Shown here in pieces: positions 9,879-20,730 of a stretch of DNA of 64,000 nucleotides; position 1 is the first letter of the stretch; the number at the start of each line of letters is the position of its first letter. The DNA comes from Favolaschia claudopus. Lineage: Eukaryota > Basidiomycota > Agaricomycetes > Agaricales > Mycenaceae. A program made the translations under genes and the position numbers. The notes beneath the pieces were generated by a model, which saw nothing but the letters and a program-made list of their open reading frames with translations, did no database searches and was not told where the DNA came from. The stretch is from the NCBI GenBank assembly GCA_037176885.1, contig JAWWNJ010000005.1:496001-560000 (forward strand), written 5' to 3'.

Positions 9879-11255
9879 TCGCACTCGCAGCAGCAGCAGC
9901 ACCAGTACGCGCAGCATGGGCTGCCCACGCACATCGATCCATCGACACATCAGGTTCAACAAGTTCAGCAGCAGCAGCAGGCTACCCCGCAGCATCAAGC
10001 GTCGGTGCATTCGAATTATTTCCGAAGCGAGCCTGCAGCAGCGGCGAGTTCGCCGTACTTCCACACTCCGACACCCCCCGCGCAGAGTCAGGAGACGCCG
10101 TATGGTGCTTTTGGTCAGCTCGCGGGTCAGGGACAGCACCAGCATCAGCATCAGCAGAGTGCGCATTTGAGTGGGTTTGGGCAGCAGGATTACAACCATG
10201 CTGATAACCAACGCGTGAGTGAAAGCTTTCATCGCTTTTTGTGATTTGGGATATATTATTGATTTTGTGTGTGTGTTTGTAGGGTTTCTACGAGAGCTAT
10301 CAGCAGAGTGCGTTTGGTGGGCGAAATGTGCTTGGGCATGAGGATGTCAAGGCGCCGCAGCAGCAGCAGCCGAATAGTGGGGTGTCTGCGAATCAAGGTG
10401 GACCTGGGGCGAATCAGCAGCAGCAACAACAGCCGCCGCCCGCTGCGGGTCCGCAAGGCCAGCAGGGCTACCCGCCGCCGCTGCCGTACCACTATTATCC
10501 GTACCCCGGGAACCACTATTACGGCGCGCCGTACAACTCGGGGTATAGCGTCGCGCCGCCGTTTGTGAAGTATCCGGCAATGTTTACAGGGCCGCCTGGG
10601 CCGGGGAGTTCGCCGGGGCCGGGGCAGCAGGGGCAGGTGCAGGCGAGTTTGGGTGTGAAAGGCGCGGTACAAGGGCAGGGGCAGCAAGGGGGGTATGCGG
10701 GGGGGATGTATGGGCAGGGTGGGGGGTATGAGGAGTATGCCCAGCAGCAGCAGGGGCAGGGGCATCAGCACCAGCACCAGCAGGCGCAGCATAGTCTGGG
10801 GTTGGGGCAGGGCGGGGGGGGCGGATTATGGGAAGTTGTATGGGGGTGGGGGGCAGGGGTTTATGGGGCTCGGTGGGCAGGGCGGGGGAGGAGTACCACA
10901 GTCGCAGGCGGGTGGAGGGGGGCAGGGGGGGAGGAGCCCGGAGAGCGCGTATAAGCCGTATGGGGCGAAGGATGTGGGGGTTGGGCAGCCGAGGGGAGGG
11001 GGGCAGCAGCAGCCTGGGCAAGGGGGGGCTGGACAAGGGCAGGGACAGCAGGGCCCGCAGGGGCAGGGCGGATTCTATGGGGGGAATCGGTTTGGTGGGA
11101 GTGGGGGGAGCGTTGGGGGTGCGGGCGGTGTTGGGGGGCCGCAGCAGGGTGTCGGTGCGCATCATCAGCAAGGCCCGCAGGGGCATTTGGGGTATTCGCC
11201 GGCGCAGAACGAGTTTTATCCGTACCGTGGCGCACAACAGCAGTACTGGCAGTGA
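7898..11255 (+). CDS. DEF1: DEF1-like RNA polymerase II degradation factor (frame break in G8 run)
   Basis: Exons are 7898-8009, 8062-8127, 8179-8722, 8783-9322, 9398-10214 and 10283-11255, all with GT-AG introns and compatible phases up to the last exon. The protein starts MSYKTAIGAPAPA. A CUE-type ubiquitin-binding helix set follows (RQLQELFPSWSND, LLSLLQEVSGDVELAATRISEGHAEQWG, residues about 25-70). After this come an RG-rich stretch, Trp-containing Ser/Thr/Pro segments (SAWTTES, NSAWAE-type), a Pro/Glu block, and a long Gln/His-rich region encoded by CAG/CAA runs (9780-9990). This is the DEF1 layout. DEF1 promotes ubiquitylation and degradation of stalled RNA polymerase II. The last exon needs a +1 shift inside the G8 run near 10809-10820 to join the Gly/Gln-rich end YPYRGAQQQYWQ. 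Summed exons are 3,052 nt, one base over a multiple of three. A one-base homopolymer error or a real mutation are both possible. Without a shift the protein stops at 10954. Confidence 0.85.
9780..9990 (+). repeat. CAG/CAA microsatellite coding poly-Gln/His
   Basis: Interrupted CAG, CAA and CAT runs encode Gln/His tracts within DEF1. The antisense Leu/Arg-rich frames at 9483-10232 and 10256-10792 are artefacts of this composition. Length variation between strains is likely. Confidence 0.9.
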
Positions 11256-11474
11256 AGTGAAGTAGGTTGTTGGTCCAGGAGGATGGGAGGAGGAATGTTT
11301 TCTTGCTGTTCTCGTTTTTCTTTTCCTTAGTCTTACTCTAGTTTTCCTTTTGCACATCTCTCTCTCGTCGACGCACTCTCCTCTCTACATATCTCCAATG
11401 TTTTTGTACGTCTAGCATACATACAATTGAAACTTCCACAGTGCAATCTCCACAACTAGGACCCCAATTTAAGA

Positions 11475-12450
11475 CTATACATCTGCGTCGATATCTGGAT
11501 CCACCAGCAATAATCTGCGCACGGTTTGTCGTTTTTCTTTTCCGAATCCAATCAAGTTTAGGTATGCTTCTACACCGCCGTATTCTGTCTGCAGAAAATC
11601 GTAGACTGTGTCCACGACCTGCGGCGGAGCCAGAGTGTAGTCGGCCGCCATACCGATCTCCTCGACTTCCTTTATCATCGACGCGCGGACGGGGGCGAGC
11701 CCTTCGTTAGAGAGCGCGTAGTCGGCTTTGATGTGCTCGAGGGGGATTTTGCAGATGAAGAGGAGGAGCATTATGATTAGGCCGGCGCGGTCTTTGCCTT
11801 GGGTGCAGTGGATGAGGAGGGGGTAGGATTTAAAGGAGGTGTAGATCTCGAGGGACTGAAGGATTTCGCGTTGGCAGAAGAGGAGGGAGTCTTTGCTTAG
11901 ACCTAGTAGTCCTTTGGGGTAAGGTCAGGCGTTATAGTGATTCGTGAGGTGAGTTGGATTGCGTACCTTTCGGACCCAGTACGTTTCGGCCTAAGATGCG
12001 GATAGCATGCATTCTGAACTGGAAGAGCATGAGGATCATGAACCACCTGCGTTGGCGCTGAGGATTAATCATGGGCAAGAGGATAATATAATGTCTGCCT
12101 TACAATAACTGCCACCATCGGAGTTGCTTGAGCATGTTCATCTCAAAGTTTCTGCCAGCAAAGTTGATGTAGATGACGTCCCAGGGAGGCTGCTCATGAT
12201 GAGAACCTCGAAACTGTTGTTTTTGGTGCGTCTGCGTTTGTTTGATGTGCTCAGATTTTGTGCGCAAGTCGATGACGGTCTGGAGACTGTATTCCGAGAC
12301 GAGTTTCTTGCGGTCCGTGGACGTCGCGTCGTCGAGACGGCCGGAGCGGTAGAGGGTCTTTTCTTTTATGTTTTTTTTGCCGGAAAGAGAGTTGACGACG
12401 GAGCCCACGTCGCGGAAGTTGTAGATTCCGGTGAATGGGGATTCCGCCAT
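11475..12450 (-). CDS. Tyrosine-phosphatase-like protein (Y_phosphatase3 type)
   Basis: Exons are 12450-12104, 12046-11967 and 11911-11475, 864 nt in all, or 287 aa. The two introns (57 and 55 bp) are GT-AG with consistent phases. The N-terminus has NFRDVGSVVN and LYRSGRLDDAT, typical of the NFRDxG / YRSxxL motifs of this phosphatase family. The catalytic loop HCTQGKDRAG is complete, with Cys178 and Arg184 (CX5R). The family removes phosphate from tyrosine or from phosphoinositide- or inositol-type substrates. Which one applies here cannot be told. It converges with the plus-strand DEF1 gene, and the two stops lie 220 bp apart. Confidence 0.85.
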
Positions 12451-15349
12451 ACCGCTGCGGCCTTGTCACGGTACTGATTTAACATGCATGATGGAGAACG
12501 AGACAACGACGGACAAAGGAGGTAGGTGAATTATTGGAGATGGGCTGAATGGCAGCGGTCGAGGTGTCACACTAGTACTGCTGGAGTACGAGGATGGAGT
12601 TGATCAGTCTTATGATGGCATGCCGTAACTTATCTAGAACCACAGCGCCGCCGCCACAGCTTGGCAGCGAACTTGGGAAGCCGCGCGCCACCCCCTCGCG
12701 AACGCGAATGCCCCGCGCATACTATGGCACGTCGGCCATCCTCGCTAACGCGTCGCGTCACATCGCGTCCGTACTGCATACGCTATGCCGCGGTACCCCG
12801 CCACTCTGATTTTGAGGTGCCGATTCTGAATCGAACCTGGCCGTACAGGACTCGCAGTTCCAGTAAGTGTCAACACAAGTCTATCCCTCTCATAGATCTG
12901 AGACCTACTTCAATGAGGCACTCGTCACAACCTACATTTGTCGATACTTTTTATCAATCTACTTATACGAGTTAAAAATTATTCAATAGTGTATACTGTA
13001 CCCGCTGTTGGACCTGTGCAGTGCGAAGAAATAAGAGTCAGACGCTGTGAAGGGCAAGACGGTGTGTTTCAAATTTGCTTACCCCGTCGTTTGATTTTTC
13101 GCTGAAGACCAGTCGTTGCAAACACCAGCGCTGGTTTTGGTTGTCCAAACATATGAATTACTTCGAATCTTCAATCCTGTCTGTAGCCCAACTGTAGCCA
13201 AATGCTTTGGAACTCACACCATGTCGTGAACGCGCTCAGTCCAGCTGAATGAAAATGTGAAAACCCTAGAAATCCATTGCAAGTCTGAATATGGGTCATA
13301 CAGGTATACACTAGGGCACAATGAGATCTACTGGGCGCTCTTGGGGGCGTGCCATCTGCCTGAAAACAAGGGTGCTCTGGATATTGTGGATGACTTGAAG
13401 GAGGAAGGTGGAGAGAGAATTTGCCCTTGACGAAGCCTTGGTGACCTGAGTAAAGCTGCGCAGTGCGGAGCCTCGGAGAAAAAGACCAAGGGAGCCGTGG
13501 TTGAACACTGAGCGAGAGAGAAGACGTACCGGGGCAAAATCGGTGAGTAGGAGAAGCGGAAGTGGTCGTGAAATTATCGCACAGTTGTGTAACGGGTCGA
13601 GTTGTGATAGCTCAATCGTGCGGTGAAAACGCAAGGGCATGAAATGTGGGTTAGATTGGGATAAGGAGCTCGACGAGCGATGGAAAGTGGTTAACAGCAA
13701 GAGGGTCAATGGGGGTCGATGTAGATGACAGATAGTAAGGGCCCTGATGGCTGCAGCACAAGCATACCGAGATATGGATTCGGGAATGTGTAGCGGGAAG
13801 CGTTGGTAAACGAGAGAGCGACAGAAGGATCGCAGATTGAGCCCGTCGGCAATAGGATGCAGGATAAGACAGGATCATGAAAGGAGCCGTGGACACGACT
13901 CCGAGCCTCACTGTCACACGAGAGACATGAAGAGTCGGCAGAAACGTTTCGTAGTTGTGTTGAGCAGAAAGCGCCATGGGGCCATTGGAGTTCGGAAAGC
14001 CAAAGAACAGAGTGTCGGTGATGTCGAGTACGGCCACAGTACTCGTATAGTGAGACTCGAGACCCGTATGCCAGTTCCATTCGGGATACCGAGCTGGAAA
14101 AGCCAGCACTATAAATCCAGGAACAGGTTGAAAGTAAGAGCGAGTGGTGACCGGTGACGGTTAGGGGTTGTGAAGAGTCAGTGAATGTGATGGTGAATGG
14201 TAGAAGTGGGGAGAAGAAGAGGGCGGAGGAAAGATCGAGGAAAGAAACCTAAATTGAAGCAAAACGGTTCTGAAAAATAGAACAGACCCTTGAGTTGACG
14301 ACAGTAGTAAGAAGTCCTTAGTCGACGATGGCGGCGAGTTACCTTGCTTGTCAAGGTCTCTCCACCCCCATAATTGAGGCGCCATTTCACTAACCCGATG
14401 ATCCTATTCCTCCCGATATTACCTCATCTCTGAGGGGTCTCCGAGAAGCCCGGCTCCTCGCAGAGCTCTCAGCCTCTGCCAGCCTCTGCTCAAATTGCTT
14501 GCAAATTGCAGCTCGACGACTCGGATTGCAGCCTCAATCTAAGCACCCAATTCAAAGCGCCCGCTCGCAGCGAGCTGATCAAAGCTCCCTCTCAAGCAAG
14601 CAAGGTGCCTGCCGACGCAGTCGGCGCTTCCTAGTTGTGAGACAGAGGGATAAAGTGCGCGCCTCGTCATATTGTCGTTAACAGCGCCGAATCCAAGCGA
14701 GGAGTCGCATCAGTGGATCAGTGAGAGCCGCCACTGGCGTTGACGTTGGCGGAGAAGCCGAGGAAGCTGTCCCAGTCCTTCCCTGTCTCTATTGGCAGGC
14801 TTCTGACGCTATTACGACATCCATCATAAGACTGATCTACTCCCTGCTCAGTGAGTACCGGCAATTCAACGGGATTTTGATCAGATCATCGTGCGCGTTA
14901 CATTTTGTGACACCAGCCAAATCCTTGACCTTATTAATATCTACTAGCGGGCACCCAGCGACCCAGGACCTTGCTTTTAGTCTAAAAGCAGGCAAGATAG
15001 CGATGTTGTGGGCCACAGGGGCTGAAAATAATAAAATCCCAAAACAGAAAGAGGAAAGAGAGAAAAAGAGAGAACTTCCAACTCACCTCCCCCCCAGTTC
15101 CGGGGTGATGCAGGTAGATTACTCTATGATGGTTGGCCTTGGTAACTTCGTGAAAACACGGTGGGATGGGGCTCAGGATTAAATTTTGTCTCCACTCCTC
15201 TGCACTCGACAAGAGGCCTCTGATGTCTGGATCTGACCCATTATCAACCGCACGTGTTTGACATGCATCAGCAATACGGTATGATATACCTGGGCCTCCT
15301 ATGTAGTCCTATGGAGCGCACTGTAGAGCCTGTAGTCGTTGTAGTAACT
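12451..15349. other. Gene-poor stretch
   Basis: No frame here matches a family. The longest (13651-14109, -, 152 aa) overlaps another open frame on the same strand, lacks a clear start context and has no recognisable domain. Around 14440-14600 there is a run of short imperfect 'agcctctgc/ctcgcagc' repeats. GC content falls and repeats increase from here rightwards, marking the edge of the conventional gene block. Confidence 0.5.
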
Positions 15350-15992
15350 CACACCGCAGGACTACAAATAATAAGCGGCTTACAGTATCGTTTTTATGAG
15401 ACAAAAAAAGGGCCCGATTTGGTGTAAACCCGCTGGGTTCACGTACACATCGGACTCTTACATAAGCTAGAATACTCTTTGCATCGTACCACCTTGTCGT
15501 CGTCTCGCCCGCTCGTCTACAGAATATACCGTGGTCCTGTTGACTCGCGTGTGATTCTAGTCTAGTGTTTTGTGTCTGGCCGACACGTTCACATTTGGCA
15601 GCTTTTAAAAGCGGCCTGAAAGTTGCCTTATTTAAGCAAATATCAGAGGCACATTGTTTTGTGCCTGATTATCTGCGATAAAAATGATACTGTAAGGGGC
15701 TTTTTATTTGCGGTCCTGTGCAGTGGCAGGCCATCTGCCGGATTGGCAAGGATGGTGCAGGGTAAACTGGCAACTGGCAGCTACAGCGCTGGACCGCAAA
15801 TAAAAAGCTCCTTACAGTATCATTTTTATCGCAGATAATCAGGCACAAAACAATGTGCCTCTGATATTTGCCTAAATAAGGCAACTTTCAGGCTGCTTTT
15901 TTATTCAGATAAAAAGTTGCCAAATTGAGCCCTTTTTTTGTCTCATAAAAACGATACTGTGAGCAACTTATTATTTGCAGTCCTGCGGTGTG
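15350..15992. mobile_element. Palindromic foldback element with interrupted left arm
   Basis: Left-arm sequence (15350-15422 then 15595-15720) is repeated in reverse complement at 15786-15992. The termini read 'cacaccgcaggact', and inner landmarks are 'acagtatcgtttttatgag' and 'ctgattatctgcgat'. The left arm contains about 170 bp (15423-15594) absent from the right arm. The loop is 15721-15785. Both strands give the same spurious 71-aa frame because of the palindrome. No transposase is encoded. Confidence 0.85.
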
Positions 15993-16393
15993 TGTAGAAA
16001 GGCCCCTGTGTTGATAGCAGTGTATAGAATTTTCGATTTCAACATCGGGCTGTGTAGGACATGTGACTCTACATAATGGTCCATAGTTCGTCCATAGTTT
16101 CATTGTAGTTTATCATAGAACCAGTGTACTTTCCCTGTAGCTTAGCATAGTACCGGAGTAGCAGGTATATAGCAATCATGTATCACACATATTGTTCATA
16201 TTGTCGGTTTTTAAAATTCTGGGCTCCTGCGAAAAAATAGGAAAATGCGAAAAATAGCCATTATATTCAATCTAGTACACCCCACATTTCGTCGTTGCCA
16301 ACCATCACAGCATTCTGCTTGTCCATCGTGAGCTCCTTCGACGCCACATCTGCCCACCGCTGCCAGCGCTCCGTGGTCTTTTGCCAATGGTAG

Positions 16394-16800
16394 TGTAGGA
16401 CCCAACGGACCGACAAATATTTAGGGAATACGGAGGGAGCTTCTAGCGAGTGAGTATTGAATGTTGGAGGGAGGTTTGCGTCCGAATGGTGTTTTGCGCG
16501 AGGGAATCGAGAGCTTCAGAACTCTGTAGTCTCTATCCCAGCCCCGTAGATATCTAGCAGGGATGCGCGCTAGGGGTAGACAGAGTTAGTAAATAAAATG
16601 ACAATCCTTACCCAACTATCAAGCCTCAGTCCTAGGTAGTTAATAGTACCTTCGGACCCTTAGGCGTACGATGTGTTGGAAGCAAGTAAAAGTGATAATC
16701 ATTCCTAATCGGCTACCGCTGAGTACATGTATATTACATAAGGTAGATAAGCGCCGTCCGGCGCTTATAATGATCAATGCTAAAGGAATATGGAAATTAA
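16394..16800 (+). mobile_element. LTR-like repeat A (inverted partner 50760-52416)
   Basis: It starts TGTAGGA. It shares 'aatatttgt', 'gggaatcgag', 'ggacccttaggcgtac' and the hairpin 'agcgccgtccggcgct' with the reverse complement of 52416-52133 and 50927-50790. The right-hand partner carries a separate 1.2-kb insertion at 50928. The internal end is not resolved. It resembles a retrotransposon terminal repeat, but no target duplication was found. Confidence 0.6.
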
Positions 16801-16873
16801 AATAGTAATACAACCGTCGGTTGAACGACGGTACTAGTCGGTTGAACGACTATCGAAATTTATTGAAGCCCTG

Positions 16874-18550
16874 TTACAGGTAGTCGTTATCTTCAAGGGT
16901 CTGCAAATCGAATACAATCTTATTGTAGACGGGCAAGTACTTCTTCTTGCTGAATGTGACTTTTTTATGTGAGCCCGTCTTGGTGTACTCGTCAATGGCG
17001 CATCAAAGCTGGTCATATTAGTCAGTCAGAGGCAATGCATGAAGCTGAGTAGAAAGAAGCTTGTCACCAGAGTGGCACAAGCTGCGATAAAGCGAGGGGA
17101 GTACGTCTGGAATTTGTTTGAATGGTCTTTGTACAATGGTTTTTTTGCCAATCTTCTGTATCCTTAGGGCAAGGTTCCCCAATGCCTCATGCATGAAGTT
17201 GTTTGTCTTGCCCTACCTCTTGACGTTAGAGGTGAAGATAATATGAAGGAAACATACATTTTTGTCCTTCCCATCCAAGTGAAATCGTCCCTCAAGTAGA
17301 AGTACATTCTTGACCTGTTCACACGATCAACAAGTGCATACTGGACCGTAAAAACACTTACCTTCTCTATCTTGGCCTGAATCACTTGTTCTTGGTTAGG
17401 AGGATCCCCTAGAAGATCATAATCGTCTTGCGTTAGGTGAATCAAATGCACGTAATATGTATTGAAGACATTGACAGCCTCTTCTTTACACTTCTTGTGA
17501 AGGTTGCTTTTGAAACCGAAACAACTAGACAAATTTCAGCTCGGTCAAACAATGGAAAGAGCAAATACCATGAGTTTCATGTCTTCCCGTACTTTGAGAA
17601 GACATCTGGTATCAGACTGTTAGCTTGACACACACCAGCTTGAGAGGAAGCTGAGGAGGTTCAAACATCTGCTCCCGATGTGTACGACCATTGACGGCGA
17701 GATGGAGATAACTCCTGCATGCAGTACATCTGGAGCAGTGAAGGTGTGCGCCTTCACTGCTCCCGATGTACGACCGTCGGAGCGGCCACCAGTGAAGGGC
17801 GGTTCCGGATGTGAAAGCCGTGAACAACAACAAAGATAAGAAAGACGAACCTTCGTCCAACTTGAGCCCCCTTTTGTGGCCTCTGGCAATTGTGCAATTG
17901 AAATATCTCCTGAGGTCATCCTCGATGGTTTCATAGTCGGGGAAGAGATTGACATTCAGCAGGTAGATGAACTTCCTATCCTTTACCTGCTGGAAGACAA
18001 AGACCCAAGCCTTTGGATAGCCAAACACACGTGGGCCTGAAGGGTCCTTTGTAGTCCTTTTCTTCTTCTTGCCTTCGTCGTCGTCGTCGGTGTCAGTGTC
18101 ACCCTCATCGCCCTCGTTGTTCGCCCTCGTTGTTGTCAACACCTTCCTGGAGTCGTCGATGTTGTTCAAGATGTTGAGTGGAAGGGAGCGCCACCGATTG
18201 ATTCTTCTTGTAATGCGCGGCTAAGACAGTTACAGCTGCAAAAAAAATGTATCAGGTCACGCCTGTAAACGAAAGAAGCTCACACTCCAGTTTTGTTTCC
18301 TACAAAAAAAAAAAAAGATAAAATATTTGAGACCAGAAACTGAAAGCTAAGAGAATTGTCACGCACTTTCCACTTTAGAAGCGCCTGCCGGACGGGAAGG
18401 ACCAGCCACACTCGTACCTGCCCCTCTCTTACGCTGAGAGGGATTCTCCTCAGATCGAAGCCCAACGGAGGCGGGCGGCGTACCGGCGGCGGCAAGGGAA
18501 GTGGACTGCCTTGCGAGCTTGGCACGGAAGCAGGTGTCGGCGGCGGACAT
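16874..18550 (-). CDS. Multi-exon hypothetical gene, probably decayed
   Basis: A series of minus-strand coding segments is joined by plausible GT-AG introns. In order they are a Ser/Ala-rich N-terminal piece (SAADTCFRAKLARQ, from about 18550), an acidic/Lys-rich stretch then GYPKAWVFVFQQVKDRKFIYLL (18169-17850), DVLHAGVISISPSMVVHIGSR (about 17730-17650), and KKCKEEAVNVFNTYYVHL (17500-17370). YFYLRDDFTWMGR (about 17290-17250), FMHEALGNLALRIQKI (17195-17130) and KKYLPVYNKIVFDLQTLEDN ending at 16874 complete the series. An intron at about 17840-17735 contains a perfect hairpin, 'gagcagtgaaggtgtgc' and its complement. Two junctions near 17240 and 17010 do not close in frame with good splice sites, so the locus may be a relic. 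I recognise no family. Confidence 0.4.
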
Positions 18551-18693
18551 AAGGGAGGGGATTGGGTGGGTGTCGAAGGTAGAAGCGGGGGAGAGCCATG
18601 ATTTGATTTTGAAGCTAGATGACGAGGAGGAGGGAAGGGAAGGAGGAGCGGCGGTGACAGACCTGGTATTGGGCCACGCCTGAATTTATTCAT

Positions 18694-20730
18694 TTTCAGG
18701 CTAGTTACAACAGTACTATTAATAAAGTACTACAATATTCAGCGGATGAGTCTCAATAAGGACTGGGGTCGGCCTGGGTGGTCAGTCAAAGGAGAATACA
18801 CTAAGTGGGGCTTTAAGGGTTCGTTTATGATGACACTGTAAAGTGCCAGAGTTATAATAAGTCGAGCATGAGCTTCCGCGATAGGTCTCTTACCATCCGG
18901 GAATAGGATCGGGAGCTACCTAGTGCTCCAGGAACAAAGGTGTACATGGGAGGACATTCCATTTAGGACTCATTAGAACTTGAGAGGTGTGACCAGGAGC
19001 AGGAGGCTTCCGCAGAAGGTCAAGGACAAGACTATAATTCAGGAACGTTGATGACCAAAGGGAAGAGAGCGTCCCTCATTCACACAATACCAGTGGAGCA
19101 AGTAGATCATAGATTGGATAGCAAAGAGGACTATTGAATCATGACCGGAGATATTAGTACAAACAGGGAAGATCTGCACTGGCCAAGCCAGACAGACAAT
19201 GTATCCAAGTGGGTGCCGGAGGTAGAACAATGGTATCTAACGGATGCCGGAGGTAAAGGCGTAAATCCCTCATCACGATCAGAGGAAAGCGTTTAATGAG
19301 TAAAACTGAATGAGGCCTGGACCAAGAGGGTCCAGAGTTACCAGCATTGTTTATTGTCTTGTATTTTATTGCTGTGGATGTATAAAAGCACTGTATCATG
19401 TACTGGAGCTCCAGTGGATTCCCCCCTCTCGTTGTGAGTGTTAAGCCAGTGTCAGCTTCGTGAATAACTAGACGTTGGACTTCATTCGAGATAAACTCCA
19501 GAAGCTTATTTGTTTCTTTTGTTTGCTTTCATTACAATATACTGTCTGTTGGATCATATCTTGAATTAGATGTGTGAACATCTTGTTGAGAATCAATACA
19601 AACGCGTGGAATTATAAGAGCCTGACACGGACCTTTTGAGAGAACGGATTAGTACAAACACACACTTTCCGCGGAAACTCATTTGTGAACGAATACACAC
19701 AACTTGAACCTCTAAACCTCTACCAAAGAGTAACATCTCAATTACCTGTATAAGCGCACCTTCCTGTGTCAAGACTAGGATAGTTAGTATAAGAACGGTC
19801 GGAACGAGCTATCGCAAAAGCCTCGATTTAGTATATTTTGAAGTTAGTATTGGTTGGATTGCAACAGTCTATACTGGACTGGAACCCCAAACCTCGCATG
19901 TCAATTAGAAGTGGTTAGGACTTATATTAGGATTTTGTGTGGATTAAATTCTGTGCATTATCTTGGTTTATTTCCACCATAGCCCCATAGTCAGCGTTTC
20001 AGCGGCGTGGAGACCTGTGCGGAGGAAGACAAGGAATACGACAAGCAGAAAAATGCATCCGCTTTGGTGGTGGAGCCAGCCATAGTGTTACACAGCGGTC
20101 AGTGCACATGTCGACAGCAGCCGCGCACGTCTTCTTGTTGTTGTCGTTGCTGCCGTGACGATGAAAGTGGTTGAGCTCGAGGTCAACGGCATTGGCTATG
20201 AGTTTGTTGTTATTTGGTGTTGGTGATGGTGACGACCTTCTTCTCCCAAGGCCATGGCTATGGAGGAAGGGAGAGAGACAGATTCGGCGTGCTGGTGTTG
20301 CCGCCTTTGCCGAATGCTGCTTTTGGTAGGGGAGGGGGTGCGGTGGGAAGGATTCGGATTCGGAGTTCCTTCGGTTTTCGGACGGAGATGTGGGAATTTG
20401 CGAGATTGTCGCATTGGTGTGAAAGCGAGCGGACGAGAACGAGGAAGAGGAAGAGGTGGAACCGGAGGAGCCAGAGTTTCATTTCACCAACAAGGATACG
20501 TTGGATGCCGTTGATCTTTTGCAGAAAATCACTCGAAACAGACCAGATTTGGAGGGTGCTTTGTCTCTCAATGCCTTATTGCCGAGTTTCCGCTCCTCCA
20601 TGATTCTGGACAGTGAAGCAGCAAAAGTTCAGACTACGCTTGACTCATTTCTCAAGTAGCGACGATCACTGTATTTTTTGGCCTTTTTTTGGAATTTTTT
20701 AATCAATTTTTTATTATTGATTTTCTGCTA
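18694..20730. other. Repeat-like stretch with LTR-type promoter signals
   Basis: No recognised gene. A TATA-like 'tgtataaaagcac' at about 19377 follows short direct repeats ('ggatgccggaggta', 'gggtgccggaggtag'), as in an LTR U3/R region. A 67-aa plus-strand frame (20456-20659) rich in acidic and Leu residues has no known match, and I do not call it a gene. AT-rich sequence borders the pogo element. Confidence 0.3.

Noticed and set aside
9483..10792. Long Leu/Arg-rich open frames antisense to DEF1
   Set aside because: They are the complement of CAG/CAA-rich coding sequence, with no domain and no splice logic.
13311..14109. Candidate genes on the minus strand
   Set aside because: Overlapping frames with no recognisable motif, no consistent splicing and no support for either over the other.
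15623..15884. Pair of near-identical 71-aa proteins on opposite strands
   Set aside because: They are the two strands of a palindromic foldback element, not genes.
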